DNA from: Rhodospirillaceae bacterium
GTDB lineage: Bacteria > Pseudomonadota > Alphaproteobacteria > Rhodospirillales > Rhodospirillaceae
Direction of reading: 5' to 3'
Length of the DNA: 64,000 nucleotides
Assembly (NCBI GenBank): GCA_947476925.1
Contig: CANJSF010000017.1
Span: 1 to 64,000 of the forward strand
The translations under genes were made by a program, and so were the position numbers. Position 1 is the first letter of the stretch. Each line of letters begins with the position of its first letter. Shown one piece after another: positions 1 to 8,009 of the stretch. The notes beneath the pieces are model-generated. The model was given only the letters and a program-made list of their open reading frames with translations, was not told the origin of the DNA and searched no databases.

Positions 1-462
1 CGCGACGACGTGGCAGTGTCGCATTCCGCCGACGGTATTGTGTCGCTGAACCAGGCGCGCGACACCGCCCTGACAGATCATCCCAATTCCGACGTCGTGC
101 TGATTCGCATGCCGAAGTCGGCAGCCTCGCGGTTATCGTTCAGGCTTTACCCGACCGACCAAGACCTCACCATTTACACGCGCCAGGTTTACATCGATGC
201 ATCGACAGGCCAGATCGTGGGGCGATTTGATCCCGCCCGCCAACCGTGGACAGATTCACTCTTCGGCCTTTGGCTGATTTGGTTTCACAACGGCACGATG
301 TTAGGCGATGCGGGCCGGTCGTTTAATATTTTCGCAGGGCTCGTGCTGGCGTCACTGTTTCCGACGGGGATTTATATTTGGTGGAAAAAACGCCGCGTGC
401 GCGTACCGAAAGCAGCTTTATCGATGAATGGCGCGCCGACATCCGCCCATCCGGCAGAATAA
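1..462 (+). CDS. PepSY-associated membrane protein, C-terminal part (5' end outside window)
   Basis: The reading frame is open from the first base, so the gene is cut by the window edge. A GTG at position 10 is in frame but is probably internal. The visible part begins with a PepSY-like stretch of alternating strands ending in a turn with residues YIDASTGQIVG. It is followed by a W-rich amphipathic segment with a His (LIWFHNG), a hydrophobic helix (FNIFAGLVLASLFPTGIYIWW) and a basic tail (KKRRVRVPK). This is the usual C-terminal layout of PepSY-associated transmembrane proteins, which occur with TonB-dependent siderophore uptake genes or as inner-membrane reductases. The partner genes lie upstream of the window, so its exact role cannot be told. 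Confidence 0.7.
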   Translation, partial: RDDVAVSHSADGIVSLNQARDTALTDHPNSDVVLIRMPKSAASRLSFRLYPTDQDLTIYTRQVYIDASTGQIVGRFDPARQPWTDSLFGLWLIWFHNGTMLGDAGRSFNIFAGLVLASLFPTGIYIWWKKRRVRVPKAALSMNGAPTSAHPAE

Positions 463-568
463 AACAAGACCGTCCACGCACTGCTTGCCGTGACGCAAAG
501 CGCGAAGTGCGCGCAACCTGAAACCCACCATAAGCTCAACACGCGCGATGATTGCAGACATGCCGAGG

Positions 569-577
569 TTATCCACA
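569..577 (+). promoter_or_regulatory. DnaA-box-like 9-mer
   Basis: The gap between the PepSY gene and the GGDEF gene contains TTATCCACA, an exact match to the classical DnaA box consensus. It is a single copy, so it is not an origin. It could be a DnaA regulatory or titration site, or chance. Confidence 0.3.
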
Positions 578-662
578 ATGGTTGTTTTGCCTCAAAACTA
601 TCTTGCGTTTTTTGTTAGCGAAATCTGGTGGTTAGGCGCTAAATGCCCACGGGGAGAGGGGT

Positions 663-2066
663 ATGCCATCATCACGCAAAAAACTCGTGAGCCGTAAATC
701 GGCAGCACGTAAGCCCGCGCAGTCTAAAGGCAGAAAGACCGCGCCAAAATCCAAAGCGATCATTCGTCCCGATTTGCTGCTCGAGAGCGCGAAGGTGGTA
801 TTGTTCAGCTACCGCTATGGCGGCGCTCAAAATCATGGCTTCTCGTATGTCAGCCCACAAGCAAAAGCGGTTGTTGGCGTTGCTGCAGCGGCATTGATGA
901 AAAGCGCCGATGCGTTGCGGCTGCATCCCGATGATGTTGAGCGTTACAATGCGCGCGTTCTCGGTGCCATGGCCAAGGGCGAAGATGTCAATGCGCAAAT
1001 CCGCGTGATGTTAAGTTCCAGCGAAGTGCATTGGGTGCAGTTGAGTGCGTGGCGGCAATCCAAGAAGAACCGTGTATCAATTTACAGTGGCGTCGTGCTG
1101 GATATCGACGCGCATAAACTGGCAGAAGCTGAAACACTCAATACATTAGATCGAATGGAGCAAGCGCAGGATATCGCCAAGCTCGGCTGGTACGACATGA
1201 ATGTGCAAGACCGCGTGATCGACCTCACAAGCGAGTTTGCCGACAATTTGGGCTTGCCGTTTGCGCCGGGTGGCCGGGTCACCGGTGTTCAGGCCGACAA
1301 ATACCGCGAAGCGTTCTTGAACGCGATCCACCCTGAAGATCGCGAGCGGTATATGTCGATCATCTCCGACCCCACTTGGCGGCGCACCGAGTTTGATTAC
1401 CGCGTGCTGACGCGCTCAAACGAAGTGCGGCATTTATGCTCGCGCATCCAACGCACCACCGACAAGAACGGCAACCGCGTGCGTGACTTCGCCGTGATTC
1501 TGGACATCACTGAACGCAAACGCATGGAAGAAGACTTGCGTGCGCAAGCGGCCACCGATCCCCTGACCGGCGTGCCCAACCGCCGCAGCTTTGAAACCAC
1601 AGCGCGGCGTGAAGTTGAACGTGCGCGACGCTATGCCAAACCATTCTCGGTCCTCGCTCTGGATATTGACCACTTCAAACGCGTCAATGACACCTATGGG
1701 CACGATATCGGCGACATTGTGCTGAAGGGCGTGTCGCGCATTTGCCTGGAAAAACTTCGCGTCACGGACATTCTTGCGCGCTTAGGCGGCGAAGAGTTCG
1801 CGATGCTATTGCCCGAGACCGATATCGACGCGGCCACCAATCTGGCCGAACGCTTGCGCTATGCGATTGAGTCCAATCCAATTGTCACCGCCAAGGGGGC
1901 CTTGCCGGTGACTGTCAGCCTCGGCGTCGCCCAATATGCGCCGAACGAGCCGACAATCGAAGCTGCCCTCAAGCGCGCTGACGAAGCGATGTATGAGGCC
2001 AAACGCAGCGGCCGAAATAAAATCGTGGTGGCAAAGCTACCCAGCCTTGTGCGCGCTGTGAGCTGA
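663..2066 (+). CDS. PAS-GGDEF diguanylate cyclase
   Basis: Probable diguanylate cyclase making cyclic di-GMP from two GTP. The 467-residue protein starts with a Lys/Arg/Ser-rich tail (about 1-40). A PAS-like segment (about 45-150) and a second PAS/PAC segment (about 165-290, ending in VILDITERKR) follow. The C-terminal GGDEF domain runs from about 300 to 460. The active-site motif is GGEEF at about residue 375. RVTD lies five residues before it, so the RxxD product-inhibition site is intact. The TDPLTGVPNRR entry and DIDHFKRVNDTYGH metal-binding region are present. No membrane segment or receiver domain is seen, so it is probably a cytosolic sensor and is not PleD. A GA-rich stretch directly precedes the ATG. 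Confidence 0.9.
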   Translation: MPSSRKKLVSRKSAARKPAQSKGRKTAPKSKAIIRPDLLLESAKVVLFSYRYGGAQNHGFSYVSPQAKAVVGVAAAALMKSADALRLHPDDVERYNARVLGAMAKGEDVNAQIRVMLSSSEVHWVQLSAWRQSKKNRVSIYSGVVLDIDAHKLAEAETLNTLDRMEQAQDIAKLGWYDMNVQDRVIDLTSEFADNLGLPFAPGGRVTGVQADKYREAFLNAIHPEDRERYMSIISDPTWRRTEFDYRVLTRSNEVRHLCSRIQRTTDKNGNRVRDFAVILDITERKRMEEDLRAQAATDPLTGVPNRRSFETTARREVERARRYAKPFSVLALDIDHFKRVNDTYGHDIGDIVLKGVSRICLEKLRVTDILARLGGEEFAMLLPETDIDAATNLAERLRYAIESNPIVTAKGALPVTVSLGVAQYAPNEPTIEAALKRADEAMYEAKRSGRNKIVVAKLPSLVRAVS

Positions 2067-2144
2067 TCGCCGTTGGCTCTGATCACATATTTTTCATAGA
2101 GCCGTCATCGCAGCGTCGCGGGCGCTTGGTTTAATCCGCCCAAC

Positions 2145-2177
2145 AAAAAAAAGGGGCGGTGCCAGAAGCACCACCCC
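2145..2177 (-). terminator. Rho-independent terminator of phoH
   Basis: On the minus strand a GC-rich stem (arms 2177-2168 and 2162-2153, one mismatch, 5-base loop) is followed by eight T at 2152-2145. It lies 45 bases after the phoH stop. Confidence 0.8.
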
Positions 2178-2221
2178 AAGTTTCAGGGACGCACCTGTTA
2201 AGTACGGTTGGGCTTATGGCC

Positions 2222-3004
2222 CTACAGCACCGCCAGCATGCAGGCGACAAGCGGGTGTCGCACCACATCCTGCGGGCCTAACCGCACAATCTCAGCATCC
2301 GAAACGGTCTCGAGCCGTTTGGCGATCTCCATCAGGCCCGACATTCCGGGCAGCAGATCGGTTTGGTCGGGATCACCAGTGATGACCATTTGTGAATGCC
2401 AGCCCAAGCGCGTGAGCAGCATTTTGATTTGGCCATAGGTGCAGTTCTGCGCTTCGTCGATGACGACGAACGAGTTATTGAGCGTGCGCCCGCGCATGTA
2501 AGCGATGGGCGCAATCTCGATCGTGCCGTCGCTTAAATATTGGCGCAGACGTTTGCCGCCCATCCGATCACCCAACGCGTCGTAAAGGGGACGCAAGTAG
2601 GGCGACATTTTCTCTTCCATGGTGCCGGGCAAATATCCCAGGGCTTCGCCGGCCTCAATCGCCGGGCGTGAGAGGATGATGCGGTCGATCTTGCCCGCTT
2701 CGAGTTTTTTCACCGCACAGGCAATTGCCAGATACGTTTTACCGGTACCCGCAGGGCCCAACGCCAGGGTCAGGGGCCTGGTGTCGATGGCCTCCATCAG
2801 TTGGCGCTGATTATCGCTGCGCGGTTTGATCGTGCGAACAAAACTTTGGTCGCGGTGGTCGTCATAGGCTTGCTGGTCTCGGGTGTGCTGGTCCCGGTGA
2901 CTGCGATCTCGATCGAGTGGGTCCCATCCCCCCGGTATCGCGTGAAGTTGAACAGCGTTGGAATCATCTTGGTGGCGATGTTTACGCGCTGACTTCTTTC
3001 CCAT
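2222..3004 (-). CDS. phoH: PhoH family ATPase
   Basis: PhoH-type P-loop ATPase of 260 residues from the preferred start. Such proteins are linked to RNA metabolism and stress; the biochemical role is not settled. Visible features are the Walker A motif GPAGTGKT, RPAIEAGEALGYLPG, the Walker B segment VVIDEAQN and a sensor-like TGDPDQTDL. These cover the C-terminal two thirds. The frame stays open upstream to an ATG at 3322. I prefer the ATG at 3004 because AGGAG lies 12 bases before it, the product begins with a basic MGKKSARKHR tail, and a terminator-like hairpin (3129-3145) sits inside the longer reading. The N-terminal 70 residues are His/Asp/Arg-rich and probably unfolded. Confidence 0.88.
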   Translation of the reverse strand: MGKKSARKHRHQDDSNAVQLHAIPGGWDPLDRDRSHRDQHTRDQQAYDDHRDQSFVRTIKPRSDNQRQLMEAIDTRPLTLALGPAGTGKTYLAIACAVKKLEAGKIDRIILSRPAIEAGEALGYLPGTMEEKMSPYLRPLYDALGDRMGGKRLRQYLSDGTIEIAPIAYMRGRTLNNSFVVIDEAQNCTYGQIKMLLTRLGWHSQMVITGDPDQTDLLPGMSGLMEIAKRLETVSDAEIVRLGPQDVVRHPLVACMLAVL

Positions 3005-3108
3005 GTCGAACTTGTGCTCCTGATTGGAAGGTAAAGTTGCCGGGCCGTGATCGGCTGCGGCTGGGTTGTGGCTGCGGTTATGCGGTTCCTCTCTGCGACC
3101 GACTTTTT

Positions 3109-3145
3109 GGGGTTTGGAAACAAAAACACCTCCCGAGCGGGGAGG
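3109..3145 (-). terminator. Terminator-like hairpin upstream of phoH
   Basis: On the minus strand CCTCCC (3145-3140) and GGGAGG (3134-3129) form a 6-bp GC stem with a 5-base loop. TGTTTTTGTTTCC follows. It lies upstream of the preferred phoH start, so it would end a separate short minus-strand transcript or act as an attenuator. Confidence 0.55.
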
Positions 3146-3314
3146 CGTGAGCAGAAATGCGGGTAAATGCTGTGAGTGAGTCGTTTGCCCCAAAGCCTTG
3201 CGCGGCTCCCGGCTGGGATCGGGCGTGCTGGGATCCGGCTGCGATGGGCCTGGATCAAAGTTTTGGTTATGATCGAACGCCACAGACATTGATAAAAGCG
3301 AATGTCCCCTTGAG

Positions 3315-3323
3315 TTATCCACA
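3315..3323 (+). promoter_or_regulatory. DnaA-box-like 9-mer
   Basis: A second exact TTATCCACA in the gap between phoH and the (2Fe-2S) gene. It is isolated, so a regulatory role or chance is more likely than an origin. Confidence 0.3.
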
Positions 3324-3599
3324 TGATCTCAGAGAATTGTGCAAAAGTCACTTTATTTTGTGTGAAGCCATCATGACAGCCACTATATGTCGATAATAGT
3401 CGGCTATTGGAATAGAGTGGGTGTTGAGACTCGTTGGCGGGCGCGCCGAGTCTCCGTGATCTGGTTAAGGGAATTGTCGATGTCGCGACTGCTGGATGCA
3501 CGCTCTTGCTGCAAGCGCTTGCTGAATTAGAATATCGTCACTATCAAGAGACATACGCGAGCGCTGCTGCTCAGCGCATTTTTACCCAGGGAGCGAACC

Positions 3600-4073
3600 A
3601 TGGCGTTCAACATCACAGTCAACGGCGAAAAGAAGTCGGTCGATGTGGACCCCGAAACCCCTTTGTTGTGGGTGCTTCGCGATACACTCGGCCTGACGGG
3701 CACTAAGTTTGGTTGCGGTATTGCAGCGTGTGGCGCTTGCACGGTTCATATCGAAGGTGTGGCCGAGCGCTCATGCTCGATCCCAGTGCAATTTGCTGCT
3801 GACAAAAACATTGTCACGATCGAAGGTCTGTCGAAAGACCGCAGCCATCCCGTGCAAAAAGCATGGATTGCAGAAGACGTGCCTCAATGCGGCTATTGCC
3901 AACCCGGCATGATCATGGCGACGACTGCGATGTTGAAAGACATCCCCAATCCAACCGACGACGACATCAACACCTACATCACCAACATCTGCCGCTGCGG
4001 CACGTACAACCGCATCCGCAAAGCCATCAAGCGCGCTGCTGCTGATATGGCAGGAACAGCCAAAGCTGGCTGA
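3600..4073 (+). CDS. (2Fe-2S)-binding small subunit of a xanthine-oxidase-family hydroxylase
   Basis: Small electron-transfer subunit of a molybdenum hydroxylase (IorA/CoxS/XdhA type), 157 residues, the family's normal length. The N-terminal plant-type ferredoxin cluster uses C39, C44 and C47 ([13 protein letters not shown]) plus a Cys near 59. The C-terminal cluster uses C97 and C100 (QCGYCQPG) and C131 and C133 (ICRCGTY). GGGAGCG lies just before the ATG. The expected molybdopterin-binding large subunit does not follow: the next gene is an opposite-strand GST. Accessory genes of this enzyme family lie 0.8-5.6 kb downstream, so the large subunit is probably encoded elsewhere. IorA-like is the nearest name, but the substrate is unknown. 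Confidence 0.88.
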   Translation: MAFNITVNGEKKSVDVDPETPLLWVLRDTLGLTGTKFGCGIAACGACTVHIEGVAERSCSIPVQFAADKNIVTIEGLSKDRSHPVQKAWIAEDVPQCGYCQPGMIMATTAMLKDIPNPTDDDINTYITNICRCGTYNRIRKAIKRAAADMAGTAKAG

Positions 4074-4083
4074 TTTTTGTCGG

Positions 4084-4130
4084 GCGTATTTTCCAAGCCA
4101 AGTGGAAGTCCACTTCTCGGTAAAATACGC
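4084..4130. terminator. Two-tier inverted repeat between convergent genes
   Basis: A perfect 9-base outer repeat (4084-4092 with 4122-4130, GCGTATTTT/AAAATACGC) encloses a 6-bp inner hairpin (4100-4105 with 4110-4115). It lies between the convergent (2Fe-2S) and GST genes and probably ends transcription from both sides, although no long T tract follows on either strand. Confidence 0.5.
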
Positions 4131-4140
4131 CTGATCAAAA

Positions 4141-4791
4141 CTACTTCAATTTGGCCGCCGCGGCTTCGTGCTCGGCGGCCATTTTTGCGTCCGCGGCTTC
4201 GATTTTTTTGAACATCGGGCGCGATGTCACGCGCTCCATGTAGTTCACGAATTCTGGACGCTCGGGCAAAAGCTTGAATGCGATCATCCATTTCATGGCC
4301 AAGCCCCACAGCACGTCGGCAGCAGTGAAACGTTCGCCGAATAAATACGGCCCCGTTTTAAGCTGATCGCTGAGGGTTTTCAGCATGGTGTCGAAGTCGC
4401 CGTAGGGCGACATCGCCAGCGGTGCTTGCTCGCGCTTCATAGCCTTGTCGACAACCGCAGGTTCCAGGCACGAGCCGTAGTACACCATCCAGCGAAGGTA
4501 TGGCCCGCGTGAGGGGTCTCCAATGGCGGGTGCCAGGCCGGCCTTGGGAAAAAGATCGGCGAGGTAAATATAGATTGCGCCCTGTTCGGTAATCAGCGCG
4601 TTGCCGTGCTTGACTGCGGGAACTTTGCCCATGGGGTTGATGGCCATGTATTCGGGTTTGCGTTGATCACCGGCCTTCATGTTCACCGCGTGCAACTCGT
4701 AAGGCGCACCCAATTCTTCTAGCAACACCAACGCACCGGTGGATCGCGTATTGGGCGAATGAAACAGCGTTATTTTTGCATCGGTTGTCAT
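4141..4791 (-). CDS. Glutathione S-transferase family protein
   Basis: Cytosolic GST-fold protein of 216 residues. The N-terminal thioredoxin-like domain (about 1-85) shows FHSPNTRSTGALVLLEEL, the cis-Pro region NPMGKVPAV and EQGAIYIYLAD for the glutathione gamma-glutamyl group. The helical C-terminal domain has the FTAADVLWG capping motif and ends in an Ala/Lys-rich tail. The ATG at 4791 is chosen over the upstream 4842 start because AGGAG precedes it at normal distance. It lies between the (2Fe-2S) subunit and the MoxR gene but on the other strand. Substrate unknown. Confidence 0.85.
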   Translation of the reverse strand: MTTDAKITLFHSPNTRSTGALVLLEELGAPYELHAVNMKAGDQRKPEYMAINPMGKVPAVKHGNALITEQGAIYIYLADLFPKAGLAPAIGDPSRGPYLRWMVYYGSCLEPAVVDKAMKREQAPLAMSPYGDFDTMLKTLSDQLKTGPYLFGERFTAADVLWGLAMKWMIAFKLLPERPEFVNYMERVTSRPMFKKIEAADAKMAAEHEAAAAKLK

Positions 4792-4863
4792 CGCATATGC
4801 TCCTGGTTTGGGCCTGAGATTCAGATAACATGAGCCCACCATTTGATAATGTGAAATTTGCGT

Positions 4864-5769
4864 ATGGCCGCCATTCCTCTACCCACATCCATCGACCAGA
4901 CCGCTGAACTCTTGCGAAGCGGCGGCTATGTCGCCGAGCGTTCATTGGCCACGGCGCTGTTTTTGGCGTTGGCCATGAAGCGCCCGCTATTTTTGGAAGG
5001 CGAGGCCGGCGTCGGCAAAACTGAAATTGCCAAAGTGCTGTCGCACACTTTGAAGCGCGATCTCATTCGGTTGCAGTGCTACGAGGGGCTGGATATCTCC
5101 TCGGCGGTGTACGAGTGGAATTATCCGCGCCAGATCATGGCTATTCGCTTGGCCGAAGCGGCCGGCAAAAGCACCGATGCGGCTCAGCAAATTTACTCAG
5201 AACAGTATTTGATCAAGCGACCCTTAATGCAGGCACTTGAGAAACATGATGGCGGCCCGCCGGTGCTGTTGATCGACGAGCTCGATCGCACCGATGAACC
5301 CTTTGAGGCATTTTTGCTCGAGGTGTTATCGGACTTCCAAGTGACGATCCCCGAGTTGGGCACCGTGAAAGCCGACCAGCCGCCGATTGTGATTATTACC
5401 TCCAACCGTACGCGCGAAATTCATGACGCGCTGAAACGCCGCTGCTTGTATCACTGGGTCGACTATCCCAATGCCGAGCGCGAACGCGCGATCCTTGCGG
5501 CCAAGGCGCCTGATGTTGGCGAGAAACTGGGCACGCAGGTGGTCAACTTCGTGCAAATGTTGCGCGGCATGGAACTGTTCAAGCCGCCTGGCATTGCTGA
5601 AACCATCGACTGGGCCATGGCGCTGAAGGTGCTCAACGCTCGCGAGCTTGAGCCCGCCACCGTCGATGCCACGCTGGGTGTGGTGCTGAAATACCAAGAC
5701 GACATCGCCCGCGTGCGCGGGGTTGTCGCAACTCAGGGCGTCGAGGCGGCAAAGAAAGCGGCGGTCTAG
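4864..5769 (+). CDS. MoxR family AAA+ ATPase (CoxD-like)
   Basis: AAA+ chaperone-like ATPase of 301 residues. It has Walker A GEAGVGKT (46-53), Walker B VLLIDELDR, sensor 1 IIITSNRTREIHDALKRRC and a C-terminal helical lid. MoxR ATPases act with VWA proteins to insert metals or remodel enzymes. In carbon monoxide dehydrogenase loci the CoxD/CoxE pair matures the molybdenum-copper site. The next gene, nine bases on, encodes the matching VWA protein. The ATG at 4864 is preferred to a TTG six bases upstream; neither has a strong ribosome site. Confidence 0.9.
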   Translation: MAAIPLPTSIDQTAELLRSGGYVAERSLATALFLALAMKRPLFLEGEAGVGKTEIAKVLSHTLKRDLIRLQCYEGLDISSAVYEWNYPRQIMAIRLAEAAGKSTDAAQQIYSEQYLIKRPLMQALEKHDGGPPVLLIDELDRTDEPFEAFLLEVLSDFQVTIPELGTVKADQPPIVIITSNRTREIHDALKRRCLYHWVDYPNAERERAILAAKAPDVGEKLGTQVVNFVQMLRGMELFKPPGIAETIDWAMALKVLNARELEPATVDATLGVVLKYQDDIARVRGVVATQGVEAAKKAAV

Positions 5770-5778
5770 GGGCATCTC

Positions 5779-6969
5779 ATGCCTGGCACAGCGCTTCCAA
5801 ACAACATCATGCATTTCGCTCGCATTTTACGCCGCGCAGGGCTGCCCATTGGCCCCGGTAAAGTGCTTGCGGCCTTACAGGCGCTGCCGCTCATTAACAT
5901 TTCCAACAAAGACGACGTGTATTGGGCGCTGCATGCGATGTTTGTCGACAAGCATGCGCAAAGCGAAATCTTTGAATTGGCGTTTGCGCGGTTCTGGCGC
6001 GCGCCGTCGCAAGCCAACGATGATCTGTCGCTGATAGATCAAGCGCAAAAGCAACGCGGTGATCAAGATGTGCGCCCGGCCTCCCGTCGTATCAGCGACG
6101 CCTTTGCCGATCAGGCGATAGCGCAAACGAAAAGTGATAACGTTGAACCGCCTGCGTCGGATGTCGTGGCCAGTTGGTCGGCGTCGGAAAAACTGCGCAG
6201 CCAAGACTTTGAAACAATGAGTACGGCGGAAATGGCCGAGGCCAAGCGGCTGATGGCGGTGTTGCGCCTGCCCATTCCATCCGTGCGCACGCGGCGATTT
6301 GTGGCTTCAAATTTTGGTCCACGTATTGACCTGCGCGCAACCATGCGCGCCTCGTTGGGCACGGGTGAATTGATCCAACTTAAACGCCGGGCGCGTGGGC
6401 AGCGGCATCCGCCATTGGTCGTGCTGTGCGACATCTCAGGGTCAATGGCGGCCTATGCGCGCATGTTGTTGCACTTCTTGCACGCCATCACCAACGACCG
6501 CGACCGGGTGCATGTATTTTTGTTCGGCACGCGCCTCACGAACGTGACCCGTGAATTGAAGCACCGTGACCCCGATGTGGCTTTGGCGCGCGTCGGCCGG
6601 TCGGTACAAGATTGGTCGGGTGGCACGCGTATCGGCGAGGCCCTGCGCACGTTCAACCAACATTGGTCGCGACGCGTGCTGGGGCAGGGCGCGGTAACGT
6701 TGCTGATTACCGACGGGCTTGACCGCGATGGCGGTGAAGGTTTGGCCATCGAAGCGCAACGCCTGCAACGCTCGAGCCGCCGGTTGATTTGGCTCAACCC
6801 CTTGCTGCGTTACGCGGGCTTTGAGCCCAAGTCGGCGGGCATTCGCGCCATCCTGCCGCATGTCGATGAATTTCGCCCTGCTCATAACCTCGACAGCCTC
6901 GCCGCCCTGATTGCGGCGCTGGCGGATGTGAATGCTGCACGGCGCGAGTTCGCCTCTGTTGCGGCCTAG
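5779..6969 (+). CDS. VWA domain protein, CoxE-like
   Basis: 396-residue VWA-containing protein, the usual partner of the preceding MoxR ATPase. The N-terminal half (about 1-170) is helical with a variable Asp/Gln/Ser-rich middle. The VWA domain begins at about 213 and carries an intact metal-ion-dependent adhesion site: D218, S220 and S222 in CDISGSM, a Thr in GGTRIG, and an Asp in LITDGLDRD. The CoxE family name fits the length and context. It probably recruits the substrate enzyme to the MoxR ring during cofactor maturation. Confidence 0.88.
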   Translation: MPGTALPNNIMHFARILRRAGLPIGPGKVLAALQALPLINISNKDDVYWALHAMFVDKHAQSEIFELAFARFWRAPSQANDDLSLIDQAQKQRGDQDVRPASRRISDAFADQAIAQTKSDNVEPPASDVVASWSASEKLRSQDFETMSTAEMAEAKRLMAVLRLPIPSVRTRRFVASNFGPRIDLRATMRASLGTGELIQLKRRARGQRHPPLVVLCDISGSMAAYARMLLHFLHAITNDRDRVHVFLFGTRLTNVTRELKHRDPDVALARVGRSVQDWSGGTRIGEALRTFNQHWSRRVLGQGAVTLLITDGLDRDGGEGLAIEAQRLQRSSRRLIWLNPLLRYAGFEPKSAGIRAILPHVDEFRPAHNLDSLAALIAALADVNAARREFASVAA

Positions 6970-6993
6970 CCTCGGGTTGCCTAAGTTAAGTCT

Positions 6994-7311
6994 ATGTCAG
7001 ACACTCAAGCCCTCGATCAAATCTCGGCCTGGCGTGCGGCCGGGCACAAGGCGGCGTTGGCCACCGTTGTGCAAACCTGGGGCTCGTCGCCGCGCCCGGC
7101 GGGCAGCCATATGGCCATCAACGATAAGTCAGAATTTGTGGGCTCCGTCTCGGGCGGCTGCATCGAAGGTGCGGTGATCGACGCCGCCCGCGAGGTGATG
7201 GCCACGGGCCAGCCCAAAACCTTGGACTTCGGCGTCACTAACGAAATGGCGTGGGATGTCGGGTTAGCTTGTGGCGGCAAAGTGCGTGTGTTCGTGGAAG
7301 CGGTGGAATGA
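6994..7311 (+). CDS. XdhC family protein, N-terminal XdhC/CoxI module
   Basis: 105-residue protein matching the N-terminal domain of XdhC, a molybdenum cofactor-binding chaperone that helps sulfurate the cofactor and load xanthine-oxidase-family enzymes. Visible motifs are ATVVQTWGSSPRPAGS, VGSVSGGCIEG with the conserved Cys, and LACGGKVRVFVE. In most XdhC proteins this module is fused to a Rossmann-like domain. Here that domain is a separate gene whose ATG overlaps this stop by four bases (ATGA), so the two products are probably made in equal amounts and act together. Confidence 0.88.
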   Translation: MSDTQALDQISAWRAAGHKAALATVVQTWGSSPRPAGSHMAINDKSEFVGSVSGGCIEGAVIDAAREVMATGQPKTLDFGVTNEMAWDVGLACGGKVRVFVEAVE

Positions 7312-8009
7312 AATCCAACCTTCTCAGCGACCTTCAGGCGCGCATCGCGGCTCACCACCCCTGCGCGCTGGTCACCGACACAACAACCGGCGCACAAGCG
7401 CTTATCGGCACCGGTGAAGTTGTCGGCACTCTGGCGCTGACTGCCGAGGCTCAAATCGAAATCAATCGCCTGATCGCCGCCAACAAATCCGGCGTGATTG
7501 GTGAAACCTCAATCTTCGTGCGAACCTATAGTCCATCGCCACGCATGATCATTGTCGGCGCGGTACATATTGCACAGTCGCTCGTGCCCATGGCGCAACT
7601 GGCGGGCTTTGAGGCTATTGTCATCGATCCGCGCGCGGCGTTTCTAACGTCTGGCAAACTGGCGGGCGCCACCGCCATCGAAGAATGGCCAGACGATGGC
7701 ATGAAAGAAGCCCGGCCCGATGCGCGCACGGCAGTGGTGACGCTGACGCACGACCCAAAGTTAGATGACCCGGCGTTGGCGGCGGCTTTGCGCTCGCCAG
7801 CCTTTTACATCGGCGCGCTGGGGAGCCGAAAGACACATGAGAAGCGCTTGGCTCGGCTGAAGGCTGACGGTTTCTCCGATGCCGACCTGGCGCGTATTCG
7901 CGGGCCCGTAGGTTTGAACATCAACGCCATTTCACCGGCTGAAATTGCGGTGTCCATTGTCGCGCAGGTGATCGAAACCTTACGCGCGGAAGCCAAAAGC
8001 AAAGCATGA
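7308..8009 (+). CDS. XdhC family protein, C-terminal Rossmann module
   Basis: 233-residue protein matching the XdhC C-terminal Rossmann-like domain, preceded by about 80 residues of variable sequence. MIIVGAVHIAQSLVPMAQLAGF is the dinucleotide-fold entry. YIGALGSRKTHEKR and RIRGPVGLNINAISPAEIAVSI are the family signatures. The ATG at 7308 is chosen because it overlaps the preceding stop (ATGA). An in-frame start 57 bases upstream would overlap the other gene deeply. It works with the preceding gene in delivering sulfurated molybdenum cofactor. In FxVGAGH-type proteins the first glycines read GAG; here the motif reads GAVH, a small deviation. Confidence 0.87.
   Translation: MKSNLLSDLQARIAAHHPCALVTDTTTGAQALIGTGEVVGTLALTAEAQIEINRLIAANKSGVIGETSIFVRTYSPSPRMIIVGAVHIAQSLVPMAQLAGFEAIVIDPRAAFLTSGKLAGATAIEEWPDDGMKEARPDARTAVVTLTHDPKLDDPALAAALRSPAFYIGALGSRKTHEKRLARLKADGFSDADLARIRGPVGLNINAISPAEIAVSIVAQVIETLRAEAKSKA

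Larger units (their letters stand above)
3005..3599. other. 595-base intergenic region with hairpins
   Basis: The region lies between divergent phoH (-) and the (2Fe-2S) gene (+). It holds a minus-strand terminator-like hairpin (3129-3145), an exact DnaA-box-like 9-mer (3315-3323), a small AATAG/CTATT hairpin (3395-3408) and a perfect 8-base inverted repeat (3426-3433 with 3447-3454, 13-base loop). Two minus-strand frames are open here, but neither looks like protein. The composition between 3290 and 3420 is AT-rich, which fits promoters. A short minus-strand transcript ending at about 3120 is possible. Confidence 0.5.

Noticed and set aside
663-2066. GGDEF protein considered as PleD
   Set aside because: It has PAS-like domains and no receiver domains, and it is far from divK.
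3005-3322. N-terminal extension of PhoH to the ATG at 3322
   Set aside because: The extra 106 residues show no conserved motif (Pro/Asp/Ser repeats), a terminator-like hairpin lies inside, and the ATG at 3004 has AGGAG.
2797-3501. Minus-strand open frame of 234 codons overlapping phoH
   Set aside because: It is out of frame with PhoH, shows no family motif, overlaps the terminator-like hairpin and has random-looking composition.
4864-6969. MoxR/VWA pair considered as magnesium chelatase or a phage-defence ATPase pair
   Set aside because: Length, motifs and the XdhC/MobA neighbours point to CoxD/CoxE-type maturation factors.
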